64,000 nucleotides of DNA from positions 3,472,001 to 3,536,000 of the forward strand of contig NZ_CP059493.1 in NCBI RefSeq assembly GCF_014042015.1, given 5' to 3'. The notes under the pieces are model-generated. The model had not been told where the DNA came from. It searched no databases and saw nothing but the letters and a program-made list of their open reading frames with translations. Shown in pieces: positions 35,016-43,979 of the stretch. Positions within the stretch are counted from its first letter, which is position 1, and every line of letters starts with the position of its first letter. This stretch comes from Actinotalea sp. JY-7876 (GTDB taxonomy: Bacteria > Actinomycetota > Actinomycetes > Actinomycetales > Cellulomonadaceae). A program made the position numbers and the translations under genes.

Positions 35016-36255
35016 TCCGACGAGTACCCCGCCGCCCGCCGACGGCCAACGCCGCGCACGCAGCCAGGCCCACCGCCGTCGCGCAGAGCGCCCAGCCCGG
35101 CGACGCGTGCTGGGCGAGGGCCCCGAGGATCATGGTCGTCGCCATCACCGGCACAAGCTGAACCAACCCCACGATCGCCTGCACCCGCGCGAGGTGCGTC
35201 CGGGGTGCGCTGCCGAGCACCAGCGGGGCCAACCGCGCGACGAACGCCCCGTTCCCGAACCCGAAGACCAGCGCGCCGGCGACGGCGACCGCTACCGCCC
35301 GGGGACCCTCGAGCGCCGCACCGCCCGCAAGAACGAGAGCCCCCACCGCACTCGCCGCGAGCCCGCTCGCCCCGGCAGCCACTCCCACCCGCGGAGCCAG
35401 CCGCCGACGTCGCGCCGTCAGGAGCGCCGCGCTGATCACCCCGGCACCCACCGCGCCGGCCACCACGCCGGTCGGACCCGCCCCCCAGCCCGTCGCCCGG
35501 CCGAGCAGCGGCACGAGAAGAGCCGGGACCGGCAGCATGAGCGCTGCGCCCGCGCCGGCAAGGAGGAGCGCGTCCCGCAAGCCCGGTGTTCGGGCCACGA
35601 CGCGAAAGCCGTCGACCAGGTCGAGTCGCCCGCCGTGCGGCCCACCGACAGGCCGCGCGTCCGGCGACGAGCCGGGCATGTCCTGGACCGCGATGAGGAC
35701 GCACAGCCCGACGCCCAGCAGCACCGCATCCCACCAGGCGATCGCCGGAAGCCCCACGGCGCCGACCAGGAGGCCACCCAGCGGCGCAGCGGCCATCAGC
35801 ACGGCCTGGCTCAAGCCCTGCCGCAGCGCAAGGGCACGGGTCAGCTGGTCGTCCGGGACCAGGCGGCGCGGCTGCGAGCCCGCAGCCGGGAGGCAGAACG
35901 CGGTCACCGTGCCGAGCGCCAACGACGACGCCATGAGCAACCAGGCCGGCGACCCGAACCGCGCGAGCGCCAGAGCCAGGACGGCGGTCAGCATGAGCAG
36001 CACGGCCTCGCCGACAATGAGGATCCGGCGCGCGCCCACACGGTCGGCGACGGCCCCTCCCACGACCAGCAGGACCACGCGGGGCAGCGCGCTGAGCGTC
36101 AGGACCACGGCCGCCGTCGAGCCACCAAGTCCAGAGGCTGCCCATCCGAGGGCGAACATCAGCACGGCATCACCGAGCCGCGAGACGGTGAAGCCGCCGA
36201 CCCAGGCGAGGTAGGAGCGGGGCAGCGCCCGCGGCGATGCATCAGCAACGGTCAT
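34987..36255 (-). CDS. MFS transporter
   Basis: A 422-residue major facilitator with twelve predicted helices. Motif A-like loop GGAVADRVGARRILIVGEAV follows helix 2, and the opening SYLAWVGGFTVSRLGDAVLMFALGWA is typical of the MFS_3 exporter group. The substrate is unknown. Its coding end overlaps the MerR-clamp gene (convergent), which makes it a natural candidate for regulation by, or co-function with, that gene. Codons are slightly less GC-rich than in the flanking housekeeping genes. Confidence 0.88.
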   Translation of the reverse strand: MTVADASPRALPRSYLAWVGGFTVSRLGDAVLMFALGWAASGLGGSTAAVVLTLSALPRVVLLVVGGAVADRVGARRILIVGEAVLLMLTAVLALALARFGSPAWLLMASSLALGTVTAFCLPAAGSQPRRLVPDDQLTRALALRQGLSQAVLMAAAPLGGLLVGAVGLPAIAWWDAVLLGVGLCVLIAVQDMPGSSPDARPVGGPHGGRLDLVDGFRVVARTPGLRDALLLAGAGAALMLPVPALLVPLLGRATGWGAGPTGVVAGAVGAGVISAALLTARRRRLAPRVGVAAGASGLAASAVGALVLAGGAALEGPRAVAVAVAGALVFGFGNGAFVARLAPLVLGSAPRTHLARVQAIVGLVQLVPVMATTMILGALAQHASPGWALCATAVGLAACAALAVGGRRGTRRIRCAGGSAS

Positions 36256-36350
36256 GGCGGAACGCTCACGCCTCGACCTGGTCGAGGGTCAAGAGCAGAG
36301 GGCTCGAGCGACCTGCCGTGCCCGGCCAGCCGACCCCGAGGCGGGTCGAG

Positions 36351-37130
36351 CTATCCGCCGAGGTGCTGCTGCAGCGCCGCGGCGAGGAAGTCGTCGACCG
36401 CCTGGTGGTACCGGCCGGGCTGGTCGCGCCGGACGCAGTGACCCGAGTCCGGGACGACGACCGTCCGGACACGCGGGTTGTGCAGGAGCTCGGGGCGGGG
36501 TGCCATCTCCGATGTCGGAGGAACGACGAGCAGAGTCGGTACCTCCAGGTCGTTGAACAGCTCCTCCCACGCGGCGTCGCCGAGCGACAGGCCCTGTCGG
36601 ATGTACTCGCGGTCCACGGCAGGCTTGCAGGCGGCCCACGCCTCGACCTCGCGCCGGCTCCACGTCGTCTCGGCCAGCATCCCCTCGACACGCTCGGGGT
36701 GGCGGGCGGGGTCGCTCATGGAGTCCAGGAAGGCGTCGTTCGCCGCGACGAAGTCCTCGTCGGGGGCGCCGTCCGTGGGCCGGGCCGGATCTTCGAGCAC
36801 CAGGGCCCACACCTTCTCGGGGCGCGCCAGCGCCGTACGGAGCGCCAGCAGACCGCCGAGCGAGTGCCCCACCAGGGCGGCCGGCGCGGCCAGCGCATCG
36901 ACGATGGCGACGACGTCGGCGAGGAGGACGTCGTGGGACCTCACCAGCTCGTCCTGCGTCAGGCGCGGCGAGCGCCCGTGGCCCCGAAGATCCGGCGCGT
37001 GGATGTCCCATCGAGCACCCCAGTGGCTCACCAGGTCCGGCCAGGCCGTCCCCGCCTCGGTCAGCCCGTGCAGCAGCACGACGGGCGGGGTGTCGGGGTC
37101 TCCGTAGCGGTGGATCGTGAGGGGCAGCAC
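36351..37130 (-). CDS. Alpha/beta hydrolase
   Basis: A 259-residue alpha/beta hydrolase fold: HGLTEAGTAWPDLVSHW (oxyanion hole region, about 21), DLRGHGRS, nucleophile elbow GHSLGG (Ser about residue 93), and the late His in VVPDSGHCVRRDQP. The catalytic acid is probably in PTLLVVPPTSE or the preceding region and is less clear. No signal peptide. Substrate unknown. It lies 95 bases upstream of the MFS gene on the same strand. Confidence 0.87.
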   Translation of the reverse strand: MLPLTIHRYGDPDTPPVVLLHGLTEAGTAWPDLVSHWGARWDIHAPDLRGHGRSPRLTQDELVRSHDVLLADVVAIVDALAAPAALVGHSLGGLLALRTALARPEKVWALVLEDPARPTDGAPDEDFVAANDAFLDSMSDPARHPERVEGMLAETTWSRREVEAWAACKPAVDREYIRQGLSLGDAAWEELFNDLEVPTLLVVPPTSEMAPRPELLHNPRVRTVVVPDSGHCVRRDQPGRYHQAVDDFLAAALQQHLGG

Positions 37131-37282
37131 CGACGCCTCCGCCTGCAGTGCGCCGTCCCGGGAATCGGGACGAGCCGGGCCGTCACCCTATCCGGGCCGC
37201 GCCGCCAGAACGCTCGTCGCGATGCGGCTCGGACCGTTGAGCCCCGACGAGGGAGGAGTCGTTGGCCCTGACCTCAGCCCGA

Positions 37283-37882
37283 TCAGGTGCCGCGGGCGGG
37301 CGGCGGCTCGAACACGACCCGGTCTCGGTCGGGGTCGTAGCGCGGTGCGAGCACGCCCGCCTCGTCGGAGAGGGGCTCCGCGCCCACCATGCTCAGACGG
37401 GTTCCGCGTACCAGGATTGCCTCGAGCGCCTCGACGTCGACGGGGGTCGCGCCCTCCAGGGTGATGTCGGTGTGCAGGCGGTGGATGGCGCCGGTGTCCC
37501 GGTCCACCAGCGCCCGTTCGAGCACCTGGGCGGCGCGTGTGCTGGAGACCGAGTCGCGGCGGTCGTGCACGATCCCCGTGGCGGCGGTGGCCGCCCGCGA
37601 TACCCGGATGTTGAACGTCAGCTCGCTGACGCCGTCCGCCCAGCGGGAGTTCGACGACCCGTACCGGTGAGAGCCCCACTGGTCGGCGGGGATCTCCTCG
37701 GTGATCCAGGCGTCCACCTCGGGCGGGATGAGGTTCTCCCGGGCCGGAAGCTCGGCCCGGAACGCGGACACCGCGATGGTCGCGACCACGTCAGTGGGCA
37801 GGAAACGCACCGTCGTCGACTTGTAGTAGTTGTCGGAGTCGGTGACCCCGGCGAGCCAGACGGTCCACAGCACACGTGACAT
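37283..37882 (-). CDS. Uncharacterised protein, 199 residues
   Basis: I do not recognise a family. The protein begins MSRVLWTVWLAGVTDSDNYYKSTTVRFLPTDVVATI, then a region rich in Glu/Asp with WADGVSELTFNIRVSRAATAATGIVHDRRD, and ends Pro/Arg-rich. The first 14 residues are mildly hydrophobic but too short for a clear signal peptide. ATG 37882 follows CAGGGGGCACCG. It is alone between a hydrolase gene and a gene-free stretch. Confidence 0.65.
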   Translation of the reverse strand: MSRVLWTVWLAGVTDSDNYYKSTTVRFLPTDVVATIAVSAFRAELPARENLIPPEVDAWITEEIPADQWGSHRYGSSNSRWADGVSELTFNIRVSRAATAATGIVHDRRDSVSSTRAAQVLERALVDRDTGAIHRLHTDITLEGATPVDVEALEAILVRGTRLSMVGAEPLSDEAGVLAPRYDPDRDRVVFEPPPARGT

Positions 37883-38264
37883 CGGTGCCCCCTGCGGCCC
37901 CTCTCGCGTGCCTCTCACGCGGGGGTCGGCCGTCCACCCAGGTCTAGCAGGGCGCAACGTCGACCGCACCCCGATACGGCCGGGGACCGCGCGCGGAGCC
38001 GGCCTCGGGCACGACGTGCGCGTGGATGGTGCGCTTGCGCGCCGGACGAGGACGAGCTGGACCGCTCCCGCACGATCGCGAGAACCAGGCTGCCCGTCGA
38101 CTGTCGAGATGCAGGACAGGTTGTCCTCGTGATCGCGGTGCGGGGCGGGTTCGACGTAGCGGCTCGGTCCAGACTGGGCGGCGCCGGTGTGCCGGGTCAT
38201 GGATGGCGACGACGCCGACTAGGTCGAGAACCTCGTCGCCGGATGGCTGGCTCGCTGCCATCCG
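37883..38264. other. Non-coding stretch, no feature recognised
   Basis: No open frame in these 382 bases has normal codon bias or recognisable homology. It should hold the promoter of the minus-strand gene ending at 37882, but no clear -10/-35 pair was found. Base composition is a little lower in GC than in the surrounding genes. It may include decayed coding sequence. Confidence 0.5.
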
Positions 38265-38804
38265 CTAGACGGCAGGGGTGGCGGGAGACGGGCTCCGTTC
38301 GGTCGACTGGCGGAGAGGCGTCCGCTGAGGGTGGAGGGGAAAGCGCACAAGCACGTCAGCGACGTGCTCCGACCACCAGGTGAGCGTCACCTCGTCCGCT
38401 GTCGCGCCGATCGGAAGTAGCTCCCGCAGCGCGGCAACGTCAGCCTCTGGAAGCGCCTCACCGATCGACAGGTGAGGGACGACCTCGTCGAACGCCCCGC
38501 CGTACGGTGGCCACTGCGGGAAGGCAGCGGCGAACATCTCCGTGAGTCGGATGAAGGGCTCGGCGGGATCGGGCGCCAGATACGTGAGCCCGCCCATGAA
38601 GTGACCCACCGCGGACAGCTCAAAGTCGAAGGCTAGAACCGGCTTCAGGACCTCACGGATGGTGCCCACGAGGTCATCATCGACGTCGCCCCGGTCGACG
38701 AACGGACCGAGCAAGGTGATGTGCGGACACACGGGCGCAGGCGTGAGGCGATGAGTGATCGACTCAAGCGCTGGTACGGGAACCTGAATCACCGTGTGCC
38801 CCAC
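38265..38804 (-). CDS. 2'-5' RNA ligase / 2H phosphoesterase family protein
   Basis: A 179-residue protein with the two HxT/S motifs that define the 2H fold: PHITLLGPF (about residue 28) and PHLSIGEAL (about 111). Such enzymes open cyclic phosphates or ligate RNA ends; the biological substrate is seldom known. GTG 38804 gives MGHTVIQVPVPALE as N terminus. GC content is visibly lower than in dnaB next to it, so it may be a recent arrival. It lies downstream of dnaB on the same strand with a 147-base gap, so the order is dnaB's 3' end, gap, then this start only in space, not as one operon reading toward dnaB. Confidence 0.82.
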   Translation of the reverse strand: MGHTVIQVPVPALESITHRLTPAPVCPHITLLGPFVDRGDVDDDLVGTIREVLKPVLAFDFELSAVGHFMGGLTYLAPDPAEPFIRLTEMFAAAFPQWPPYGGAFDEVVPHLSIGEALPEADVAALRELLPIGATADEVTLTWWSEHVADVLVRFPLHPQRTPLRQSTERSPSPATPAV

Positions 38805-38951
38805 ACCGATGAGTCTGCCCCTCTAGGACACTGCACTCCAGAGGCGACTCAGGGGTTGCTCCCGTGCTCCCAAGACCGCGACCTGCGCACGCGGCCTCTC
38901 CCATCGGTTCCTACAACGGCGCGCCATTCCCGAACTCGGTGAACGCCAGCA

Positions 38952-40334
38952 CTACATGCCCGCGGGAGCCATGTCGACGAAGCGCGCGTACTGGCCCTGG
39001 AAGGCGACGACGAGCGTGTCCGTGGGCCCGTTGCGGTGTTTGGCGACGATGACGTCCGCCTCGCCGGCCCGGGGCGACTCGCGCTCGTAGGCGTCCTCTC
39101 GGTGCAGCAGGATGACGATGTCGGCGTCCTGCTCGATGGAGCCGGACTCGCGCAGGTCGCTCATCTGCGGCCGCTTGTCCGTGCGCTGCTCGGCGCCACG
39201 GTTGAGCTGCGAGATCGCGATGACCGGGACCCCGAGCTCCTTCGCGAGGAGCTTGAGCGCGCGCGAGAACTCCGAGACCTCCTGCTGGCGCGACTCCACG
39301 CGCTTGCCCGAGCTCATGAGCTGCAGGTAGTCGATGACGACGAGCTTGAGGTCGTGGCGCTGCTTGAGCCGCCGGCACTTGGCCCGGATCTCCATGAGCG
39401 ACATGTTCGGCGAGTCGTCGATGAACAGGGGCGCCTGCGACAGGCGGCCCATGGTCGACGCGAGCTTCTGCCAGTCGTCGTCGCGCATGGTGCCCTTGCG
39501 CATGTTCTGCAGGGGCACGCGGGCCTCGGCGGCGAGCATGCGCATGGTGATCTCGTTGCGGCTCATCTCGAGGGAGAAGATCACCGACGTCATCTGGTGC
39601 TTGATCGACGCGGACCTGACTATATCTATGCCCATTGTTGACTTTCCGATGGCCGGACGCGCCGCAAGGACGATCATCTGGCCGGGGTGCAGACCGTTCG
39701 TGAGCTTGTCGAGCTCGATGAAGCCCGTGGGCACGCCCGTCATGCCGTCGCCGCGGTTGCCCGCGGCCTCGATCTCCTCCATCGTCCCGTTGATGATGTC
39801 GGCGATCGGGAGGTAGTCCTCGCTGGTCCGCTGCTCGGTGACCGCGTAGATCTCGCCCTGGGCGCTGTTGACGATCTCGTCGACGTCGCCGCCGTCGGTC
39901 GCGTAGCCGAGCTGGACGATGCGCGTGCCCGCCTCGACGAGGCGGCGCAGGACGGCGCGCTCGCGCACGATCCGTGCGTAGTACCCGGCGTTGGCCGCCG
40001 TCGGCACCATGGAGATGAGCGTGTGCAGGTAGGGCGCGCCGCCGATGCGGGAGATCTCGCCGCGCTTGGTCAGCTCCGCCGCGACCGTGACCGCGTCGGC
40101 CGGCTCGCCGCGGCCGTACAGGTCGAGGATCGCGTCGTAGACCAGCTCGTGCGCGGGACGGTAGAAGTCCATCCCCTTGATCTGCTCGACGACGTCGGCG
40201 ATCGCGTCCTTCGAGAGCATCATGCCGCCGAGCACGCTCTGCTCCGCGGGGATGTCCTGCGGGGGGGTGCGGTCGAAGCCCGGGCCGCCCGCCGGCGCGC
40301 GCCGCAGTCCCTGCTCGAGCTCGTCGATGCTCAC
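38952..40334 (-). CDS. dnaB: Replicative DNA helicase
   Basis: DnaB is the hexameric helicase that unwinds DNA at the replication fork. The 460-residue protein has the N-terminal helical domain (about 25-130, PPQDIPAEQSVLGGMMLS), a linker, and the RecA-like core: Walker A ARPAIGKSTMG (K231), Walker B LKLVVIDYLQLM, H3 AISQLNRGAEQR and the C-terminal DLRESGSIEQDAD. No intein is present, but codons 229-240 at Walker A are AT-rich and rare (see the separate entry). GTG 40334 gives the standard N terminus. The gene normally follows rplI in actinobacteria; here a MATE gene on the other strand lies between. Confidence 0.97.
   Translation of the reverse strand: MSIDELEQGLRRAPAGGPGFDRTPPQDIPAEQSVLGGMMLSKDAIADVVEQIKGMDFYRPAHELVYDAILDLYGRGEPADAVTVAAELTKRGEISRIGGAPYLHTLISMVPTAANAGYYARIVRERAVLRRLVEAGTRIVQLGYATDGGDVDEIVNSAQGEIYAVTEQRTSEDYLPIADIINGTMEEIEAAGNRGDGMTGVPTGFIELDKLTNGLHPGQMIVLAARPAIGKSTMGIDIVRSASIKHQMTSVIFSLEMSRNEITMRMLAAEARVPLQNMRKGTMRDDDWQKLASTMGRLSQAPLFIDDSPNMSLMEIRAKCRRLKQRHDLKLVVIDYLQLMSSGKRVESRQQEVSEFSRALKLLAKELGVPVIAISQLNRGAEQRTDKRPQMSDLRESGSIEQDADIVILLHREDAYERESPRAGEADVIVAKHRNGPTDTLVVAFQGQYARFVDMAPAGM
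39612..39650 (-). other. AT-rich rare-codon island at the dnaB P-loop
   Basis: Codons 229-241 read ATC GGA AAG TCA ACA, then ATG GGC ATA GAT ATA, then GTC AGG TCC. Two ATA codons, TCA, ACA, GGA and AGG are all very rare in the rest of dnaB and this window. About 40% of bases 39616-39650 are G or C, against roughly three quarters around them. The Gly-Lys / Ser-Thr junction, where actinobacterial P-loop inteins insert, lies in the middle (39642/39641). Confidence 0.85.
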
Positions 40335-40517
40335 TCAGGCCGTCCGTTCCTGTGTCTCGGGCTGCCCTCGGCAGCGAAGCGGTCGCGCACGTGTCGAACT
40401 GATGTCCTATCGCGCGCCTCCGACACCACCGCTGGCGCCCGCGACGACCGACCTCGTCTGCTTCCCTCGCGAGGTTAGGCGCCGCCCCGGCGTGTCCCCA
40501 AAGACCGGGACCTCCGT

Positions 40518-40660
40518 CCTGTGGGCAGACCTGGGGACGCCCTGTGGACGCGGTGCCCAGCGGTTGTGCACAGGCCGGGGACAACACTGTGGACGACGTG
40601 GCAACCTTGGCGGGAAGTGCCGCTGAGCACTGCGTTCGTCATGCACCGACTGTGGACAGG
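40518..40660. promoter_or_regulatory. Cluster of DnaA-box-like sites upstream of dnaB
   Basis: Within the 317 bases between dnaB and the MATE gene (divergent) there are five sites related to TTGTCCACA: TTGTGCACA (40564-40572), CTGTCCACA on the minus strand (within 40650-40659), and weaker CGTCCACAG at 40542-40550, CGTCCACAG within 40586-40594 and GCCCACAGG near 40518-40526. The density is well above what is seen elsewhere in the window. DnaA control of dnaB or a DnaA-titrating site is possible. Confidence 0.5.
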
Positions 40661-42022
40661 AACTCGTTGGCCGACCGTTCACCAGATGGACAGACCGTCC
40701 CCCCAGTGGGTGGGACGCTCGACCGTCGGATCCTCTCGCTCGCCGTGCCGGCCCTCGGGGCACTGGTCGCCGAGCCGCTCTTCGTCCTCGTCGACTCGGC
40801 GGTCGTCGGCACGCTGGGCACCCCGCAGCTCGCCGGCCTCGCCCTCGCGGGCACGGTCCTGATGACCCTGGTGGGACTGTGCGTCTTCCTCGCGTACACG
40901 ACCACCGCCGACGTCGCCCGCAACGTCGGCGCGGGCCGTCGCGCGCACGGACTGCGCCTCGGCGTCGAGGGCCTCTGGCTGGGCGCGGGCGTCGGGGCGC
41001 TGCTCGCCGTCGCGCTCCTCGCCACCGCCCCGGCCCTGGTGACCGCCCTCGGTGCCCCGGCCGACGTCGTGCCGCACGCGGTCGCATACCTGCGCTGGTC
41101 GGCGCCGGGCCTGCCGGGCATGCTCGTCGTCCTGGCCGCCACCGGCGTGCTCCGCGGGCTCCTCGACACCCGCACGCCGCTCGTCGTCGCGGCCACGGGC
41201 GCCGTCGTCAACGCGGTCCTCAGCGTCGTCCTCGTGCTGGTCCTCGGCCTCGGGGTCGCCGGGTCCGGGCTCGGGACCGCGGTCACGCAGCTCGGCATGG
41301 GAGCCGTCCTGGCCGCGGTCGTGGCACGCGGCGCCCGGCGCGAGGGCGTCCCGCTGCGACCGAGCGCCGCGGGCCTCGGCTCCGGGCTGCGCTCCGGGGC
41401 CCCGCTCGTGGTGCGCACGCTCTCGCTGCGGGCGGCGATCCTGCTGTCCGCGTGGGTCGCCGCGGGCCTCGGCACCGTCACGCTCGCCGGTCACCAGGTG
41501 GTGGCCGCGCTGTGGGGCTTCGCCGCCTTCGCGCTCGACGCCCTCGCGATCGCCGCCCAGGCGCTCGTCGGGCAGGCGCTCGGCGCGGCCGACGTCGACC
41601 GCGTGCGCCACGTCCTGCGGCGCACCCTGCAGTGGGGCGTCGCCGCGGGAGCCGCGCTGGGTGTCGTCCTCGGCGCCGCCGGGTGGTGGCTCGCGCCGCT
41701 GTTCACGCGCGACCCCGACGTGCGCCTCGCCGTGACCGTCGCGCTCGTCGTCGTCGCCGTGACCCTGCCCATGGCCGGCTGGGTCTTCGTCCTGGACGGC
41801 GTGCTCATCGGCGCCGGGGACGGCCGCTACCTCGCGCGCGTCGGCGTCGCCACGCTCGTGGTGTACGTCCCGGCCGCCCTGGCCGTGCGCTCGCTGGCCG
41901 AGGACGGCGTCTCCGGGCTCGCCTGGTCGTGGCTCGCCTTCGCCGGCGTGTTCATGGCGGCCCGTGCGGTGACCACCGGCCTGCGTGCCCGCGGGACGGC
42001 GTGGATGATCACGGGCGCCTAG
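40652..42022 (+). CDS. MATE family efflux transporter
   Basis: A membrane exporter of the DinF-like MATE group with twelve helices, opening RRILSLAVPALGALVAEPLFVLVDSAVVGTLGTPQLAGLALAGTVL, a classical MATE start with the conserved EPLF-VDSA-VG pattern. It probably exports cationic drugs or metabolites with Na+ or H+. The start is unsure: GTG 40652 (456 residues), TTG 40667 and GTG 40706 (the last nearest the homology) all lack a ribosome site, and a start at 40544 would add DnaA-box DNA as coding. Divergent from dnaB; convergent with rplI across a shared terminator. Confidence 0.9.
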   Translation: MDRNSLADRSPDGQTVPPVGGTLDRRILSLAVPALGALVAEPLFVLVDSAVVGTLGTPQLAGLALAGTVLMTLVGLCVFLAYTTTADVARNVGAGRRAHGLRLGVEGLWLGAGVGALLAVALLATAPALVTALGAPADVVPHAVAYLRWSAPGLPGMLVVLAATGVLRGLLDTRTPLVVAATGAVVNAVLSVVLVLVLGLGVAGSGLGTAVTQLGMGAVLAAVVARGARREGVPLRPSAAGLGSGLRSGAPLVVRTLSLRAAILLSAWVAAGLGTVTLAGHQVVAALWGFAAFALDALAIAAQALVGQALGAADVDRVRHVLRRTLQWGVAAGAALGVVLGAAGWWLAPLFTRDPDVRLAVTVALVVVAVTLPMAGWVFVLDGVLIGAGDGRYLARVGVATLVVYVPAALAVRSLAEDGVSGLAWSWLAFAGVFMAARAVTTGLRARGTAWMITGA

Positions 42023-42052
42023 GCCGCGCCGCCCGGCCGCTCCGGGCAGCAG

Positions 42053-42086
42053 CGAGGCCCGGCACCCTCGCGGGTACCGGGCCTCG
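42053..42086. terminator. Bidirectional terminator between MATE gene and rplI
   Basis: CGAGGCCCGG pairs with CCGGGCCTCG (10 pairs), with an inner ACCC-TCGC-GGGT hairpin. It sits 31 bases after the MATE stop and 13 bases after the rplI stop on the opposite strand, so it can end both transcripts. Confidence 0.85.
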
Positions 42087-42098
42087 ACCGTCGGCGGA

Positions 42099-42551
42099 TC
42101 AGACCTGCGGGACGACCCGCACGTCGATCTGCGCCGAGACGTCCTCGTGCAGGCGGACCTGCACCGTGTACGAGCCGACCGACTTGATCGGCTGGCCGAT
42201 CTCGACCTTGCGCTTGTCGATCGACGGGCCACCGGCGGCCGTGACGGCCTCGGCGATGTCCGACGTCGTGACGGCGCCGAAGAGCCGGCCGGACGCGCCG
42301 GCCTTGACGGTGATCGTCACGGGCTTGGCGCGCAGCGAGTCCGCCACGGCCTTCGCCTCGTCGAGCGTGGCGATCTCGCGGGCCTTGCGGGCCTTGCGGA
42401 TGCCGGCGATCTGCTTCTCCGCGCCCTTGGACCAGGCGGTCGCGAGGCCACGCGGCACGAGGAAGTTGCGGGCGTACCCGTCCTTCACCTCGACCACGTC
42501 ACCGGGAGCGCCGAGGCCGGTGACCTCGTTCGTCAGGATGAGCTTTGCCAT
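42099..42551 (-). CDS. rplI: 50S ribosomal protein L9
   Basis: L9 binds 23S rRNA domain V at the base of the L1 stalk. The 150-residue protein has the N-terminal signature [37 protein letters not shown], the long connecting helix (about 40-75) and the C-terminal domain ending [18 protein letters not shown]. It is the last gene of the rpsF-ssb-rpsR-rplI operon, 13 bases after rpsR, and is followed by a strong terminator. Confidence 0.98.
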   Translation of the reverse strand: MAKLILTNEVTGLGAPGDVVEVKDGYARNFLVPRGLATAWSKGAEKQIAGIRKARKAREIATLDEAKAVADSLRAKPVTITVKAGASGRLFGAVTTSDIAEAVTAAGGPSIDKRKVEIGQPIKSVGSYTVQVRLHEDVSAQIDVRVVPQV

Positions 42552-42564
42552 GGGTCAGCCTCTC

Positions 42565-42801
42565 TCAGCGAGCCGAGCTCGAGTACGGCAGCAGGGCCAT
42601 CTCGCGCGCGTTCTTGACGGCCCGCGCGATCGCGCGCTGCTCCTGGACGGACACGCCGGTCACCCGACGGGCGCGGATCTTCCCGCGGTCGGAGATGAAC
42701 TTGCGCAGCAGGGCCGTGTCCTTGTAGTCGACGACGTCGATCTTGGCGGCCTTGAGCGGGTTGGTCTTCTTCTTGGGCTTACGGACGACGGGCTTCGCCA
42801 T
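42565..42801 (-). CDS. rpsR: 30S ribosomal protein S18
   Basis: S18 pairs with S6 on the platform of the small subunit. The 78-residue protein has a basic N terminus ([75 protein letters not shown]). It lacks Cys residues and is the zinc-independent form. AAGGAGCACCACG precedes the ATG. It sits between ssb and rplI, the conserved order. Confidence 0.98.
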   Translation of the reverse strand: MAKPVVRKPKKKTNPLKAAKIDVVDYKDTALLRKFISDRGKIRARRVTGVSVQEQRAIARAVKNAREMALLPYSSSAR

Positions 42802-42881
42802 CGTGGTGCTCCTTCAGTGATGGAGCCCGGATCCGCCTGGCCGTGAGGCCGCGCGACCCGGGATGGGGGTGAGTCTGGGTG

Positions 42882-43397
42882 TCAGAACGGGGGCTCGTCC
42901 GAGAACGAGCCGCCGGCCGACGGTGCGGGCGTGGCCCACGGGTCGTTGTCGAACCCGCCGCCGCCCTGGGAGCTGCCGCCCTGCGAGCCGCCACCACCGC
43001 CGCCGCCGAACCCGCCGCCACCGCCGCCCGAGCGCTGGGCCCGGGTGACCTTGGCGGACGCGTAGCGCAGCGACGGGCCGACCTCGTCGACCTGGAGCTC
43101 GACGACCGTGCGCTTCTCGCCCTCGCGGGTCTCGTAGGAGCGCTGGACGAGCCGGCCGGAGGCGATGACGCGCATGCCCTTGGTGAGGGACTCCGCGACG
43201 TTCTCGGCAGCCTCGCGCCAGATCGAGCAGCGCATGAACAGCGTGTCGCCGTCCTTCCACTCGTTGCTCTGGCGGTCGAACTGCCGGGGCGTCGACGCGA
43301 TCGTGAAGTTCGCGACGGCGGCACCCGACGGGGTGAAGCGCAGCTCCGGGTCCCCCGTGAGGTTCCCGATCACCGTGATGACGGTGTCTCCAGCCAT
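42882..43397 (-). CDS. ssb: Single-stranded DNA-binding protein
   Basis: SSB coats single-stranded DNA in replication, repair and recombination. The OB fold covers about residues 1-110 ([31 protein letters not shown], then [24 protein letters not shown]). A Gly/Ser/Gln-rich linker of about 40 residues follows, and the acidic tip SFSDEPPF is the docking peptide for partner proteins. Length (171) and order between rpsF and rpsR are standard. Confidence 0.98.
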   Translation of the reverse strand: MAGDTVITVIGNLTGDPELRFTPSGAAVANFTIASTPRQFDRQSNEWKDGDTLFMRCSIWREAAENVAESLTKGMRVIASGRLVQRSYETREGEKRTVVELQVDEVGPSLRYASAKVTRAQRSGGGGGGFGGGGGGGSQGGSSQGGGGFDNDPWATPAPSAGGSFSDEPPF

Positions 43398-43505
43398 GCC
43401 AGCTCCCTGTCTCGGTGCGAACGGTGCGGTGCGGTCGTGGGCGGTGCGTGCGGCGCTGTGGGCTGCCGCGGTTGCCGTGGGGCTACGGCGCTGCCGAGCG
43501 GAGGC

Positions 43506-43796
43506 TCAGCGAGCGTCGGGGCGCAGGACCTTGGTGCGCAGCACGGCCTCGTTCAGGCCCAGCTGGCGGTCGAGCTCCTTGGCGGTCGCCGGCTCGGCGG
43601 TGAAGTCGACGACGGCGTAGATGCCCTCGGACTTCTTCTGGATCTCGTAGGCCAGGCGACGCCGGCCCCAGATGTCGACCTTGTCGATCGAGCCACCGGC
43701 CGTCGTGATGACGGACAGGTACTTGTCGAGCGAAGGGGCGACGGTGCGCTCCTCGATGTCGGGATCGAGGATGACCATCATCTCGTAACGACGCAT
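43506..43796 (-). CDS. rpsF: 30S ribosomal protein S6
   Basis: The 96-residue S6 begins [27 protein letters not shown] and has the ferredoxin-like fold, with [23 protein letters not shown] as the conserved centre. ATG 43796 was chosen because AGGAGGTG lies 9 bases upstream. The alternative GTG at 43808 would fall inside that ribosome site. First gene of the operon with ssb, rpsR and rplI. Confidence 0.98.
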   Translation of the reverse strand: MRRYEMMVILDPDIEERTVAPSLDKYLSVITTAGGSIDKVDIWGRRRLAYEIQKKSEGIYAVVDFTAEPATAKELDRQLGLNEAVLRTKVLRPDAR

Positions 43797-43877
43797 GCGA
43801 TAACCCACCTCCTGTGGTCTCAGCGGTCACGGTCTCTCCGTGACAGGAGGGTTGTGCGTCCAGCAGCGCGCCCGGCG

Positions 43878-43924
43878 CCGCGGTGATGGCACCGCGGGAC
43901 TCCGGGCAGCAAGGGTCCATGCTA
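43878..43924 (-). promoter_or_regulatory. rpsF operon promoter element and leader hairpin
   Basis: TAGCAT on the minus strand (43919-43924) is a likely -10 about 120 bases before rpsF. The leader then folds into CCGCGGTG-CCAT-CACCGCGG (43878-43897), with an outer CCCGG/CCGGG helix split by an internal loop. S6-S18 autoregulation through an rpsF leader hairpin is known in several bacterial groups; whether this hairpin serves that role is inference. Confidence 0.5.
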
Positions 43925-43979
43925 CCGGCTGCCGCCCGCGGTCACGACCAGCCCGACGGCGCCTGTGGAGGACGTCCGG

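Noticed and set aside
37944-38261. Short open frames in the gap upstream of the 199-residue gene
   Set aside because: Poor codon bias, no ribosome sites and no recognisable protein features.
40544-40651. MATE protein starting at 40544
   Set aside because: The added 36 residues would be encoded by DnaA-box-like DNA and have no membrane or family features.
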